A stretch of DNA of 64,000 nt from Streptomyces sp. NBC_01353 (GCF_036237275.1 NZ_CP108352.1:2108001-2172000); one strand, 5' to 3'; shown: positions 44,986 to 53,865, counted from the stretch's first letter. Numbers and translations are program-made. The notes: a model not told the origin generated them from the sequence alone.

Positions 44986-45912
44986 TCAGCCCTGGGCCGG
45001 TGTCCCGCCCTGTCGACCCAGTGCGTCGGCCAGTGCGGCGATCCGGTCGGGGCCGACCCGGCAGCAGCCGCCGAGCAGCCGGGCCCCGGCCGCCGGCCAG
45101 CCTCGCATCCGCGCGGGATCGAAGGAGCCGCTTCCGCGCCAGGCCCGGGCCCGGGCGTCCCACTCCTCGCCGCTGTTGGGGTAGACGACCACCGGCTTCC
45201 CTGTCGCCCTGGCGGCGATCTCCACGGCGCGGCCCGCGTCCTCCGGCTCGCAGCAGTTGACCCCGACCGCGATCACCTGGTCGTTGCCCGCCGCGAGCGC
45301 GAACGCCTCCGCGAGCCCCTGACCGGCGCGGGTCCGCTCCCCCGCGATCGTGTACGAGAGCCAGACCGGCACCCCGCATCCCTCGACAGCCCGGAGCAAC
45401 GCCTCGGCCTCGTCGGTGTCGGGCACCGTCTCCAGGGCCAGCACGTCCGGCGCCGCCGCCGCGAGCGCCTCGACGCGGGGCCGGTGGAACCGCTCGAGCT
45501 CGGCCACGGTCAGCCCGTACCGGCCGCGGTACTCGCTGCCGTCCGCGAGCATGGCCCCGTACGGGCCGACCGACGCAGCGACCCATACCTGCTCGGCGGC
45601 CCCCTCTCCCGCGGCCCGGGCCAGCTCCACCCCGCGCCCCAGCAGCCGCGCCGTCTCGGCCCGGCCGATGCCGCGCCGGGCGAAGCCTTCGAAGGTGGCC
45701 TGGTAGCCGGCGGTGATCAGGACCCGGGCACCCGCCCGGATGTACGCGGTGTGCGCCGCCGCGATCTGTTCGGGCCCGTCGACGAGCAGCCGGGCCGACC
45801 ACAGCTCGTCGCGCAGGTCGCAGCCCTGGGCCTCCAGCTGGTTGGAGAGCCCGCCGTCGAGGACGAGCACATCGGTGGCGAGCGCCTCGGCGAGGGCGCG
45901 AGCGGGTGCCAT
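44986..45912 (-). CDS. mmuM: Homocysteine S-methyltransferase
   Basis: A 308-residue zinc enzyme that transfers a methyl group (from S-methylmethionine or similar) to homocysteine. Zinc ligands are seen in GVNCCEP and in GGCCRVG near the C-terminus; the N-terminal LDGGLSNQLE is typical. Start at the ATG 45912, 17 bases after the LLM gene stop. It ends 46 bases before hen1, so some co-transcription is possible, though no functional link is evident. Confidence 0.93.
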   Translation of the reverse strand: MAPARALAEALATDVLVLDGGLSNQLEAQGCDLRDELWSARLLVDGPEQIAAAHTAYIRAGARVLITAGYQATFEGFARRGIGRAETARLLGRGVELARAAGEGAAEQVWVAASVGPYGAMLADGSEYRGRYGLTVAELERFHRPRVEALAAAAPDVLALETVPDTDEAEALLRAVEGCGVPVWLSYTIAGERTRAGQGLAEAFALAAGNDQVIAVGVNCCEPEDAGRAVEIAARATGKPVVVYPNSGEEWDARARAWRGSGSFDPARMRGWPAAGARLLGGCCRVGPDRIAALADALGRQGGTPAQG

Positions 45913-45928
45913 CGGGGTGTCCTTCCCG

Positions 45929-46852
45929 TCAGCCCAGCTGGGATTGGACCTGGGCGGAGATGAGTTCCAGGTGATCCAGGTCGTCGAGGTCGAGGACCTG
46001 GAGGTAGACCCTGGACGCCCCGATCGCGCCGTACCGGCCGATCTTGTCCACGACCTCGGCGGGCGAGCCCGCCAGGCCGTTGGCCTTCAGCTCCCGCACC
46101 TCGCGGCCGATGGCCGCGGCTCGGCGGGCCACCTCGGCGTCGTCCTTGCCGACGCAGACCACGAGGGCGTTGGAGTACACCAGGTCGCCGGCCCGGCGGC
46201 CCGCGGCCTCGGCGGCGGCGCGGACCCGCCCGAACTGCCGCTCGCTGTCCTCCAGCGAGGCGAACGGAATGTTGAACTCGTCGGCGTACTTCGCGGCGAG
46301 CCGCGGGGTCCGGCTCGCGCCGTGCCCGCCGATGAGCACCGGGATCCTGGCCTGCGCCGGCTTGGGCAGCGCGGGCGAGTCGACGAGCTGGTAGTGCTCG
46401 CCCTCGTACGAGAACTTCTTGCCGATCTCGGTGCCCCACAGGCCGGTGACGATCGCCAGCTGCTCCTCTAGCCGGCCGAACTTCTCCTTGGGAAACGGGA
46501 TCCCGTACGCCCGGTGCTCCTCTTCGAACCAGCCTGCTCCCAGGCCCAGTTCGACCCGGCCGCCGGACATCTGGTCGACCTGGGCCACCTGGATGGCCAG
46601 AACGCCGGGGAGGCGGAAGGTGCCGGCAGTCATCAGCGTGCCGAGACGGATCCTGCTGGTCTCCCGGGCCAGCCCGGCCAGCGTGATCCACGCGTCGGTC
46701 GGCCCGGGCAGGCCGTCGGCGGATCCCATGCTGACGTAGTGGTCGGAGCGGAAGAAGGCGTCGAAACCGAGGTCCTCGGTGGCCTTCGCGACCGTGAGAA
46801 GGGTGTCGTAGTCGGCCCCTTGCTGGGGCTCGGTGAAGATTCGAAGATCCAT
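45929..46852 (-). CDS. LLM-class F420-dependent oxidoreductase
   Basis: A 307-residue luciferase-like TIM barrel. Start at ATG 46852, giving MDLRIFTEPQ with GGAG just before it; an upstream ATG (46867) lacks support. Family features: SDHYVSMG, GTLMTAGTFRLPGVLAIQVA, VELGLGAGWFEEEHRAYGIP and IPVLIGGHGASRTPRLAA. These fit F420-type actinobacterial members. Substrate unknown. It is followed by mmuM after 16 bases. Confidence 0.88.
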   Translation of the reverse strand: MDLRIFTEPQQGADYDTLLTVAKATEDLGFDAFFRSDHYVSMGSADGLPGPTDAWITLAGLARETSRIRLGTLMTAGTFRLPGVLAIQVAQVDQMSGGRVELGLGAGWFEEEHRAYGIPFPKEKFGRLEEQLAIVTGLWGTEIGKKFSYEGEHYQLVDSPALPKPAQARIPVLIGGHGASRTPRLAAKYADEFNIPFASLEDSERQFGRVRAAAEAAGRRAGDLVYSNALVVCVGKDDAEVARRAAAIGREVRELKANGLAGSPAEVVDKIGRYGAIGASRVYLQVLDLDDLDHLELISAQVQSQLG

Positions 46853-46907
46853 GACTCCATCCTGCACCGCAAGGTGGCCGTCAACCTCCCCGGCGACGGG
46901 CCCGCGC

Positions 46908-47300
46908 TCACTCCGAGGAGTGACCGCCCCCGCCCTCGACGGTGCCCTTGGAGCGTCCCGCGGATCGTCCTGGTGGCCGGCCGACCGGGAAGCGGAGTTC
47001 GTTCCGGTCGATCTTCGCCGCCAGCGCGGCGAGCGGATCGACGCCGAGCACCCCGCAGAACTGGAGCAGATACGCCAGCACGTCCGCGACCTCGTCCTCG
47101 ACCCGGTGCGCCCGCTCCGGGTCCTCCATCACCCGGTCCGCCTCGTCGGGCGTCAACCACTGGAAGATCTCCAGGAGTTCGGCCGCCTCGACGCTGAGCG
47201 CCGCCGCCAGGTTCTTGGGCGTGTGGTATGGCTGCCACTCCCGCGAAGCCGCGAACTCGGCCAGCCTGCGCTGCAATCCCGCTACATCCAGTTCTGTCAC
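46908..47300 (-). CDS. MazG-like nucleotide pyrophosphohydrolase
   Basis: 130 residues from a GTG at 47300 (VTELDVAGLQRRLAEF), a start matching other Streptomyces members; an alternative ATG at 47366 adds 22 residues. The all-alpha NTP-pyrophosphatase signature is clear: SVEAAELLEIFQWL (ExxE) and VEDEVADVLAYLLQF (ExxD). It probably cleans non-canonical dNTPs such as dCTP analogues. It ends in the palindromic CACTCCGAGGAGTG (46916-46929). A degraded copy of its 3' end occurs at 48536-48640. Confidence 0.85.
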   Translation of the reverse strand: MTELDVAGLQRRLAEFAASREWQPYHTPKNLAAALSVEAAELLEIFQWLTPDEADRVMEDPERAHRVEDEVADVLAYLLQFCGVLGVDPLAALAAKIDRNELRFPVGRPPGRSAGRSKGTVEGGGGHSSE

Positions 47301-47640
47301 GGCTCCAGGTCTATCACCAGCGACGTTCGGGGGACCCCCAGCCCCGTGCGGAACGAATGCCCGCACCGGGCGGGGGCGAGGTACGGGTATGGTCGCCCCG
47401 CACCGCCGCGGGGACGTCCGTCAACGGTTCCGTCAGCATCCGGGCCGTGCCTGCTCGGTCGGGTGAATACCGGCCTTCCGGCGGGGCGCGTCCCGCGAGG
47501 CCAGTGACCGTGGCCCGGCGCGCGTCGTTGGCTCGGGCGGAGCCGGACCGCCCGGCCCGCGCGCCGGCGGCCTCTGCCGGTGCGTCGTTCTCACGTGTGG
47601 CCCCTCCCCCACGGGAAGGGCCTGGGCCGAGGAGGCCGCC
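47301..47640. other. 340-base gap before a small unknown gene
   Basis: Open frames here are short and lack consistent third-position GC, so I see no gene. The region has GC-rich dyads (near 47340-47430) but no hairpin I would name. It presumably holds the promoter of the gene at 47641 and part of the MazG-like promoter. Confidence 0.4.
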
Positions 47641-47859
47641 ATGTCCCAGGAAGCCGCGCCTGAAAGGGCGATGCCCGAGCAGCCGGTCCAGCATTTCGTG
47701 CCCGAGCAGAAGGGCTCCGGCGCCCCGAAGGGCCTGCTGCAGCAGATGGAAGAGCTGATGGCGGCGCTCACCGCCGATCTGTCGCAGCTCGACGCCGACC
47801 TTCAGTCCACGGCGGACCGCCGTGAGCCCCCTGCCAAGGACCAGCCCCTCACGGACTGA
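47641..47859 (+). CDS. Small acidic helical protein, unknown function
   Basis: 72 residues preceded by a very strong ribosome site (GAGGAGG, about seven bases from the ATG). The N-terminal 30 residues are polar and Pro-rich (VQHFVPEQKGSGAPKG); residues 31-57 form an amphipathic helix LLQQMEELMAALTADLSQLD. The tail is charged. There is no signal peptide, membrane segment or Cys. It is alone on its strand and converges with the DUF6099-like gene. Leader-plus-core peptides can look like this, but no modifying enzyme lies nearby. I do not recognise a family. Confidence 0.55.
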   Translation: MSQEAAPERAMPEQPVQHFVPEQKGSGAPKGLLQQMEELMAALTADLSQLDADLQSTADRREPPAKDQPLTD

Positions 47860-47878
47860 GGGCTCTCCGGCCGCCCAC

Positions 47879-47899
47879 CGCCCGTCTCCACAGCGGGCG
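47879..47899. terminator. Weak terminator hairpin
   Basis: CGCCCG (47879-47884) pairs with CGGGCG (47894-47899), 20 bases after the small ORF stop and 17 before the stop of the convergent DUF6099-like gene. Confidence 0.3.
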
Positions 47900-47915
47900 T
47901 CCCCGCGGTTCCCGT

Positions 47916-48410
47916 TCATGACGGCCCCGCCGGGCCCGCCCGCTCACGGGCGACATCGGGCGGCCGGTCCCGCTCCCGTACCGCGAGCCGGCGCAGCATC
48001 CCGCGCACCCGGTCGTTCGACTCGTCGGCCGCGTCGATCGCCTCGATGCACTGCCAGTAGAGCCCCTCCTCGTCGGTGACACAGGCCACCCCGACGAGAG
48101 CGATTCCCACCTCTCCGAGGAGCGCGCTCAGCGCCGTCAGCGCCACACGCGTGTCCCCCACCTCGGTCAACTGGGCGGCTCTCAAGCCGCCCGTTCGCAG
48201 CGCTGGATGGTCGACCACCCCACGCCCGCCCCCTATCTCGCTCAACCCTCGCGCCTCGCCCCGCAACTCCAGCGGTCCGCCGAGCGCGAGATGACTCCCC
48301 ATCGCCTGGGCGAGGGCCTGTGCCTGCCATGCCTCCGCCACGATGTCCAACGCTTCCCTGCTCCGCGCCAGCGCGTTCCGCCCCGTCGCGATCAGTCGCT
48401 CCGCTTCCAT
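47916..48410 (-). CDS. DUF6099-like hypothetical protein
   Basis: A 164-residue, mostly helical cytoplasmic protein: REALDIVAEAWQAQALAQAM, ALTALSALLGEVGIALVGVA and GLYWQCIEAIDAADESNDRV. I recognise it as the Streptomyces-restricted family annotated DUF6099; no function is known to me. It is transcribed away from the MazG-like gene and its nearest same-strand neighbour upstream is the AAA ATPase, with 242 bases between that hold a MazG-like fragment. Confidence 0.7.
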   Translation of the reverse strand: MEAERLIATGRNALARSREALDIVAEAWQAQALAQAMGSHLALGGPLELRGEARGLSEIGGGRGVVDHPALRTGGLRAAQLTEVGDTRVALTALSALLGEVGIALVGVACVTDEEGLYWQCIEAIDAADESNDRVRGMLRRLAVRERDRPPDVARERAGPAGPS

Positions 48411-48535
48411 CGACGCCGCCCCCGTTCGTACGACTTACTGCCCACTCACTCCATTACCCAGCGTGAAGGTGCCTGAGCCCCAACGCCAGAGGAATTCGGA
48501 AATCTGTGGACAGGAAGCTCGATGGGGAAATTCCG

Positions 48536-48640
48536 ATCACTCCGAAGAGTGACGATCATCGCTCTCGACGGGCCCCGGGAGCCACCCCAAGGCCAACCCC
48601 AGCGGCAGCGCACCTCGTTCCGGTCGATCCTCGCCTTCGG
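48536..48640 (-). pseudogene. Degraded copy of the 3' end of a MazG-like gene
   Basis: About 100 bases align with 46916-47026, the 3' end of the intact MazG-like gene. Shared are the palindrome-like CACTCCGA-GAGTGAC, CTCGACGG, and CGTTCCGGTCGATC-TCGCC. The minus-strand frame reads RIDRNEVRCRWG against KIDRNELRFPVG. It has no start and is frameshifted relative to the intact gene, so it is a fossil of a duplication. Confidence 0.6.
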
Positions 48641-48652
48641 GGACGCCTTGCC

Positions 48653-50095
48653 TCACCGCTCCAGCTCCACGATCGACACCCCTGGCAGATCCCGCGCGCT
48701 CGCCGCGGCCGTCTCCCCGACGGTCGCCACGAGCCTGATGTGCCCACCGGCACAGATGGTGGTGGCGAGGCCCAGGAGCTCCCGGAGCTGACGGCGATCC
48801 AACGCCCGGTCGCATCCGTCCGAGAGAACGGTCAACGTCCGCATGGCGTCCGGCACTTCGGCGAGTTGGTCCATGGCGAGCACACCCGGACCGGTGAGAA
48901 GGACGAGCGCGAGGGCGAGATAGCGGAGTTCCCCGTCACCGAGCCGCCCCAACGGAGTGGCCACCGCCGCCGGCCCCGCCACCGCCACCGCAGCCGCCGA
49001 TCCAGCCACCGGCCCCGCCCCCACAGCGCCCGGCACAGCGGCCACAGCGCCCGCGCCGGCGCGCCCCACCCCGCGCTCCAGCACCGCCCGCACCCTCCCG
49101 TCCGGCAGCTCCTCGACACCGAGTCCCGTCACGGGCCCCGCGCAGCCCGCGCCCGCGACCGAGGCCAACCGGGCATGCCGGCGCGGGCAGTCGGTGCGGG
49201 TGCGGTGCAGCACTTCCGCGAGGTTGTCGCACCCCCGCCGCAGCCGCCCCTCCCCCGTCGGCACCGGTGCGCGCATCCGGTCCGGTCGTGGGTCACAGAC
49301 GAAGACCGAACGCAGCGCCACCAGCACCTGTTCCGCCGCCGCCAGGACCTCCAACTGCCCCTTCGTCTTGCCCGCGACGCGCAGGGGCAGAAGGGCCGTG
49401 CCCAGCAGGTCGTCGGGGAACGGCGCCCGGGTGACGGGGGTGGCTCCGGCGGTGTGCCATTCGGCCTGGACGGCATCGCGGCCCGGGTCGCGGAGGGCGG
49501 TGGTGAGCAACGTACGGCCGCGGCAGGTGAGCCGCTCGCCGACGATCCGGAGCCGGGGCTCCGCCTGTACGGCGATGTCGAGGTGGACGGGGCCGACCGG
49601 GCCGTCGACCGTGCACCCGATCCGGAACCCCCGCCTCCCCTGGGCGTCGGGCCTGGCCCGTTCGGGAACGCAGTCGGCCGCGTCGGGGAACACCGTGGCC
49701 AGATCGTCGCCCGCCCCCAGCCGCGCCAGCGCCTCGTACGCCCGCAGAGCACTGGACTTCCCGCTCCCGCTCGCCCCGGCGAAGAGTGTCACCGGCCCCA
49801 GGGGGTGGACGGCGGCGCGGTGGGAGGCGAAGGCGGAGAGACGCAGTTCGGTGACGGCGGGGCGGGCGGGCCGCCGCATGGAGCCGCCCATGAGATGCCG
49901 CAGCACGTCATCCGCGGAGTCGCCGGCGGAGTCACGCGCGGATACGAGCATGGTGTCGTACGTGGTGTCGTGCGCCGCGTCGAACGCGGTGTCCCGTGCG
50001 GGAGCGGGAACAAGGGTGGAGATGGCGGAAGCGTCGGAATCGGGCGTAGGGCCGCCGGTGGAGTGCATGATCGGACCGTACGCAGACCGGTGCAT
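48653..50095 (-). CDS. AAA-type ATP-binding protein
   Basis: Up to 480 residues (Met at 50095; 50068 is an alternative start; the first 70 residues are low complexity, with DTAFDAAHDTTYDT). The P-loop is ASGSGKSSAL in VTELRLSAFASHRAAVHPLG / VTLFAGASGSGKS, like RecF/SMC-type ABC ATPases. The C-terminal half has the ABC-like LGDGELRYLALALVLLTGPG signature and a Walker B-like GVLAMDQLAEVPDAM, where the catalytic Glu appears as Gln. An Ala/Gly/Val-rich insertion lies around residue 340-375. Function is unknown. It is followed by the MazG fragment. Confidence 0.75.
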   Translation of the reverse strand: MHRSAYGPIMHSTGGPTPDSDASAISTLVPAPARDTAFDAAHDTTYDTMLVSARDSAGDSADDVLRHLMGGSMRRPARPAVTELRLSAFASHRAAVHPLGPVTLFAGASGSGKSSALRAYEALARLGAGDDLATVFPDAADCVPERARPDAQGRRGFRIGCTVDGPVGPVHLDIAVQAEPRLRIVGERLTCRGRTLLTTALRDPGRDAVQAEWHTAGATPVTRAPFPDDLLGTALLPLRVAGKTKGQLEVLAAAEQVLVALRSVFVCDPRPDRMRAPVPTGEGRLRRGCDNLAEVLHRTRTDCPRRHARLASVAGAGCAGPVTGLGVEELPDGRVRAVLERGVGRAGAGAVAAVPGAVGAGPVAGSAAAVAVAGPAAVATPLGRLGDGELRYLALALVLLTGPGVLAMDQLAEVPDAMRTLTVLSDGCDRALDRRQLRELLGLATTICAGGHIRLVATVGETAAASARDLPGVSIVELER

Positions 50096-50123
50096 GACGA
50101 ACCGTTACGCCGAGATGACCTTC

Positions 50124-50543
50124 CTACGATCGAGGGACGGCGACCCCCATGCCGTCGTCCTCCGACTCCGGCGCGCCCTCGACCTCGGTGCCGGCCGGGG
50201 TCAGCAGGAAGACGTTGCGGTCGACCCGGTGCATGGAGCTACCGAGTCCGAAGACGACGCCGCTGCTGAAGTCCAGGATGCGCTTGGCCACTTCGGTGTC
50301 GGCGCCGGTCAGGTCCAGCAGCACCGGGATCTGGGCGACGAGGTATTCGGCGACCTCACGGGCATCGGCGAAGACCTGCACCCGCAGGACGACCATGCGG
50401 CGCTGCTCGGCGGCCTCGTACGGGTCGTGCATCGCGCGGTGATCGACTCTGGACGGCCATTCGTCACGGCCGCGCAGGGGGACGACCTGCGCAAGGCCCT
50501 CCCACTGCTCGTCGGTGACGTCGTACCTCTCGTACCTACTCAT
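50124..50543 (-). CDS. sflB: SepF-like cell-division protein (SflB-type)
   Basis: 139 residues from ATG 50543 (GAGG upstream). The SepF core is present: VVLRVQVFADAREVAEYLVA, LLDLTGADTEVAKRILDFSS and GVVFGLGSSMHRVDRNVFLL. It lacks the long N-terminal linker and membrane-binding helix of true SepF, like the short paralogues SflA/SflB of S. coelicolor, and the neighbourhood fits sflB as I recall it. It would modulate FtsZ/SepF assembly during sporulation or branching. The start at 50603 is unlikely. Confidence 0.85.
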   Translation of the reverse strand: MSRYERYDVTDEQWEGLAQVVPLRGRDEWPSRVDHRAMHDPYEAAEQRRMVVLRVQVFADAREVAEYLVAQIPVLLDLTGADTEVAKRILDFSSGVVFGLGSSMHRVDRNVFLLTPAGTEVEGAPESEDDGMGVAVPRS

Positions 50544-50643
50544 GGCCCCATCCTCCCGCCCCTCACTCGTTCGGCCCAACAGCGACACGACCCGACTCGA
50601 CACGACTCTCTACAAGTCGACATGACTCGACCCGGTGCGTCCC

Positions 50644-51099
50644 TCACCGCTCGACCGGCAGCCCGCGCGGCTCCTTGATCCGCTTCATGATGATCTGCGA
50701 GTTGACCTCGGTGACGCCGGTCAGCGAGGTCAACCGCTCGATCCAGAGGCGTTCGTACGCGGCGAGGTCGGCGACCGCGATCCGGAGCAGGCAGCCGGGG
50801 CTGCCGAAGAGACGGTGGGCCTCGATGACGTCGGGGATGTCGCGCAGCGCCTCCTCGAAGGCCTCGACGGTCTCCCGGTCGCGCCGGACCTCGATGGAGA
50901 CGAGCACCTCGAAGCCCCGCCCGACCGCCGCCGGATCGATGACCGCGCGGTACCCCTGGATCACCCCGTCCTCCTCCAGCTGCCGCACCCGCCGCAGGCA
51001 GGCCGAGGCGCTGAGGCCGACGCGCTGGGCGAGCTCCAGGTTGGTCAGCCGACCGTCTTCCTGAAGCTCACGCAAGATACTGCGATCGATGCGGTCCAT
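50644..51099 (-). CDS. Lrp/AsnC-family transcriptional regulator
   Basis: A 151-residue regulator: N-terminal HTH (DRIDRSILRELQEDGRLTNL, ELAQRVGLSASACLRRVRQL) and C-terminal RAM ligand domain (GSPGCLLRIAVADLAAYERL, LTGVTEVNSQIIMKRIKEP). Start at ATG 51099: CATAAT (51111-51106) lies at -10 distance, so the transcript is probably leaderless. It is divergent from L-asparaginase with 116 bases between; two direct repeats there are its likely binding sites. The probable effector is an amino acid such as asparagine or aspartate. Confidence 0.93.
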   Translation of the reverse strand: MDRIDRSILRELQEDGRLTNLELAQRVGLSASACLRRVRQLEEDGVIQGYRAVIDPAAVGRGFEVLVSIEVRRDRETVEAFEEALRDIPDVIEAHRLFGSPGCLLRIAVADLAAYERLWIERLTSLTGVTEVNSQIIMKRIKEPRGLPVER

Positions 51100-51120
51100 G
51101 ACGCAATTATGCACGGCGGA

Positions 51121-51168
51121 ATTCGAAGATACAGGCTCAAATCCGCAATCACATTCGATACAAGCTCA
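51121..51168. promoter_or_regulatory. Direct repeats, candidate Lrp/AsnC sites
   Basis: GATACAGGCTCA (51128-51139) and GATACAAGCTCA (51157-51168) are 29 bases apart, each preceded by ATTCGA. They lie on one face of the helix between the divergent regulator and asparaginase genes, and one overlaps the predicted regulator promoter. Confidence 0.55.
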
Positions 51169-51215
51169 CCTATCGTTGCGAGTGCGACGACCTTCGACCT
51201 CCGGGACAGACAGAC

Positions 51216-52274
51216 ATGCAGTGGACACGCGACGACCGGCCCCGCCGGATCACCCTCATCAGCACCGGCGGCACCATCGCCAGCCGCTGGCAGGGCACGG
51301 GGTACGCCGCCGACGCCTCCGGTGACGACGTCCTGGCCACCTCGGCCCTGCCCGAGGGCGTGACGGTCGAGGTCGTGGACCTGTTCAACGTCAACAGCTC
51401 CCGGATGACCAGCGCCCGCCAGCTGACGCTGCTGCGCGCGGTCCACGCGGCCCTCGCCGACCCCGGCGTGGACGGTGTCGTGGTCACGCACGGCACGGAC
51501 ACCCTGGAGGAGTCGGCGTTCTTCCTGGACCTCCACCACTCCGACCCGCGGCCGGTCGTCTTCACCGGCGCACAGCGCCCGCTCGGTACGGGGGACGGCG
51601 ACGGTCCGGGCAATGTGTACGACGCCCTGCAGGTCGCCGCCTCGGTACGTGACCTGGGCGTCCTCGTCGTCTTCGACGGCCGGGTCCACGCGGCGCGCGG
51701 CACGGTGAAGACGCAGACCCTGGCGGCCGACGCGTTCGCCGACCCCTCCGAGCAGGGTCTCGGAAAGGTGGGGTTCGGCAGTGTGGACATCCGCCGCAGC
51801 CCGGACCGGCCGACGCCCCTTCCCCTCCCCGTGGCCGGGGGCACCCCGCCCCGGGTCGACCTGGTGATGCACCACAGCGACGGCGACCCGCTGTTCCTGA
51901 AGACGTCCGTCGCGGCCGGCGCCCAGGGCGTCGTGCTGGTCGGCACCGGCGCGGGCAACGCCACTCCCGAGATAGCCTCGGCCGTCGCGGACGCGGTGGC
52001 CCAAGGCGCCCTCGTCGCCCTCAGCACCCGGGTCCCCGCCGGTCCTGTCGCGGAGATCTACACGGGCGGCGGAGCCGTCGACCTGGTGGCCGGAGGCGCG
52101 GTACCGGCCGGAACGCTGCGCGCGGGCCAGGCCCGGATGGCGGTCCTCGCCACCCTGCTGTCCGACGTCGCCCCGGACCGTCGCCCCGCACTGCTGCACG
52201 GCCTCCTGAACGGCCCCACCCGCGCGGAACCGGCCCTGACGGCTGCGGGCTCCCGCTTCTCCGGCGGCTCCTGA
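51216..52274 (+). CDS. ansA: L-asparaginase (type I/II fold)
   Basis: 352 residues; hydrolyses L-Asn to L-Asp and ammonia. Both catalytic Thr motifs are present: LISTGGTIASRW (residues 12-23) and VVVTHGTDTLEESAFFLD. No signal peptide, so cytoplasmic. It is divergent from the Lrp/AsnC regulator and is followed after 151 bases by aspartase, which uses its product. Confidence 0.94.
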   Translation: MQWTRDDRPRRITLISTGGTIASRWQGTGYAADASGDDVLATSALPEGVTVEVVDLFNVNSSRMTSARQLTLLRAVHAALADPGVDGVVVTHGTDTLEESAFFLDLHHSDPRPVVFTGAQRPLGTGDGDGPGNVYDALQVAASVRDLGVLVVFDGRVHAARGTVKTQTLAADAFADPSEQGLGKVGFGSVDIRRSPDRPTPLPLPVAGGTPPRVDLVMHHSDGDPLFLKTSVAAGAQGVVLVGTGAGNATPEIASAVADAVAQGALVALSTRVPAGPVAEIYTGGGAVDLVAGGAVPAGTLRAGQARMAVLATLLSDVAPDRRPALLHGLLNGPTRAEPALTAAGSRFSGGS

Positions 52275-52425
52275 CCACGCGCCGGCGTCCGTCCTCTTCC
52301 CTCCCGACGGACGCCGGCCCTCCTTCCTCCTCCTCCCGGCGGGTTCACCCGCCCGGGCACCTCGCCGTGCCCTCCACACGCCTCTCCTCGAAACCCCCTC
52401 CCCTCCCCTTAAGGCATTGACCTCG

Positions 52426-53835
52426 ATGAAGACTGTCTCCCGCCGTGAGCACGACCTCCTCGGAGAGCGGGAGGTGCCCGCCGACGCGTACTGGGGCATC
52501 CACTCCCTGCGCGCCATGGAGAACTTCCCCATCACGGGAACGCCGATCTCCGTCTACCCCCAGCTGATCGACGCGCTGGCCGCCGTGAAGGAGGCCGCCG
52601 CACTGACCAACGAGGAACTGGGCCTGCTCGCCCCGGCGAAGGCGGCCGCGATCGTCGCCGCCTGCCAGGAGATCCGTTCCGGGAAGCTGCACGAGCAGTT
52701 CGTCGTCGACGTCATCCAGGGCGGCGCCGGAACCTCGACGAACATGAACGCCAACGAGGTCGTCGCCAACCGCGCCCTCGAACTCCTCGGCCACACCAAG
52801 GGCGACTACCGTCACCTGCACCCGAACGAGGACGTCAACCTCAGCCAGTCCACGAACGACGTCTACCCGACCGCCGTCCGGATCGCGGCGATCACGGCGG
52901 TCCGCGGCCTGCTCCAGGCGACGGCCGTGCTTCAGGACGCGTTCGCGGCGAAGGCCGTGGAGTTCCGCGACGTCCTGAAGATGGGGCGCACCCAGCTCCA
53001 GGACGCGGTACCCATGACGCTGGGCCAGGAGTTCTCCACGTACGCCGTGATGCTGGACGAGGACCGCAACCGGCTGGCCGAGGCGGTGGAGCTGATCCAC
53101 GAGATCAACCTCGGCGCCACGGCGATCGGTACGGGCCTCAACGCCCCCGCCGACTACGCCGAGACGGCCCGCCGCCATCTGTCCGAGATCACCGGGATGC
53201 CGCTGGTGACCTCCGCCAACCTCGTGGAGGCGACGCAGGACTGCGGCGCGTTCGTCCAGCTCTCCGGTGTTCTGAAGCGGCTCGCGGTCAAGCTCTCCAA
53301 GACGTGCAACGACCTGCGTCTGCTGTCCTCGGGCCCGCGTGCCGGCCTGAACGAGATCAACCTCCCCGCGGTACAGGCCGGTTCGAGCATCATGCCCGGC
53401 AAGGTCAACCCGGTGATCCCCGAGGTGGTCAACCAGGTCGCGTTCGAGGTGATCGGCAACGACATCACCATCACCATGGCAGCGGAGGGCGGTCAGCTGC
53501 AGCTCAACGCCTTCGAGCCGGTGATCCTGCACTCCCTGGCGAAGAGCATCACCTCGCTGCGGGCCGCCTGCCTCACCCTCGCCGAGCGTTGTGTCGCGGG
53601 CATCACGGCCAACACCGAGGAACTGCGCGCCGCGGTGGAGAACTCCATCGGCCTGGCCACGGCCCTCAACCCGCACATCGGCTACACGGCGGCCACCGCG
53701 ATCGCGAAGGAGGCCCTCCTCACGGGTCGCGGCGTCGCCGAACTCACCCTGGAGAAGGGCCTCCTGCCCGCCGAGCGCATCGCGGAGCTCCTCACCCCGG
53801 AACGCCTGACGGGCTCCCCCGGCCCGCTCCGCTAG
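52426..53835 (+). CDS. aspA: Aspartate ammonia-lyase (aspartase)
   Basis: A 469-residue member of the fumarase/aspartase superfamily; L-Asp to fumarate and ammonia. Signatures: QGGAGTSTNMNANEV, TNDVYPTAVRI, and GSSIMPGKVNPVIPEV, which carries the catalytic Ser loop. I chose ATG 52426 over the TTG at 52417. The 151 bases before it include a CT-rich tract but no clear hairpin. With asparaginase it forms a pathway that feeds the TCA cycle from asparagine. Confidence 0.95.
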   Translation: MKTVSRREHDLLGEREVPADAYWGIHSLRAMENFPITGTPISVYPQLIDALAAVKEAAALTNEELGLLAPAKAAAIVAACQEIRSGKLHEQFVVDVIQGGAGTSTNMNANEVVANRALELLGHTKGDYRHLHPNEDVNLSQSTNDVYPTAVRIAAITAVRGLLQATAVLQDAFAAKAVEFRDVLKMGRTQLQDAVPMTLGQEFSTYAVMLDEDRNRLAEAVELIHEINLGATAIGTGLNAPADYAETARRHLSEITGMPLVTSANLVEATQDCGAFVQLSGVLKRLAVKLSKTCNDLRLLSSGPRAGLNEINLPAVQAGSSIMPGKVNPVIPEVVNQVAFEVIGNDITITMAAEGGQLQLNAFEPVILHSLAKSITSLRAACLTLAERCVAGITANTEELRAAVENSIGLATALNPHIGYTAATAIAKEALLTGRGVAELTLEKGLLPAERIAELLTPERLTGSPGPLR

Positions 53836-53865
53836 GAGCTCATCCGGAGCTCATCCGGAGCTCCG

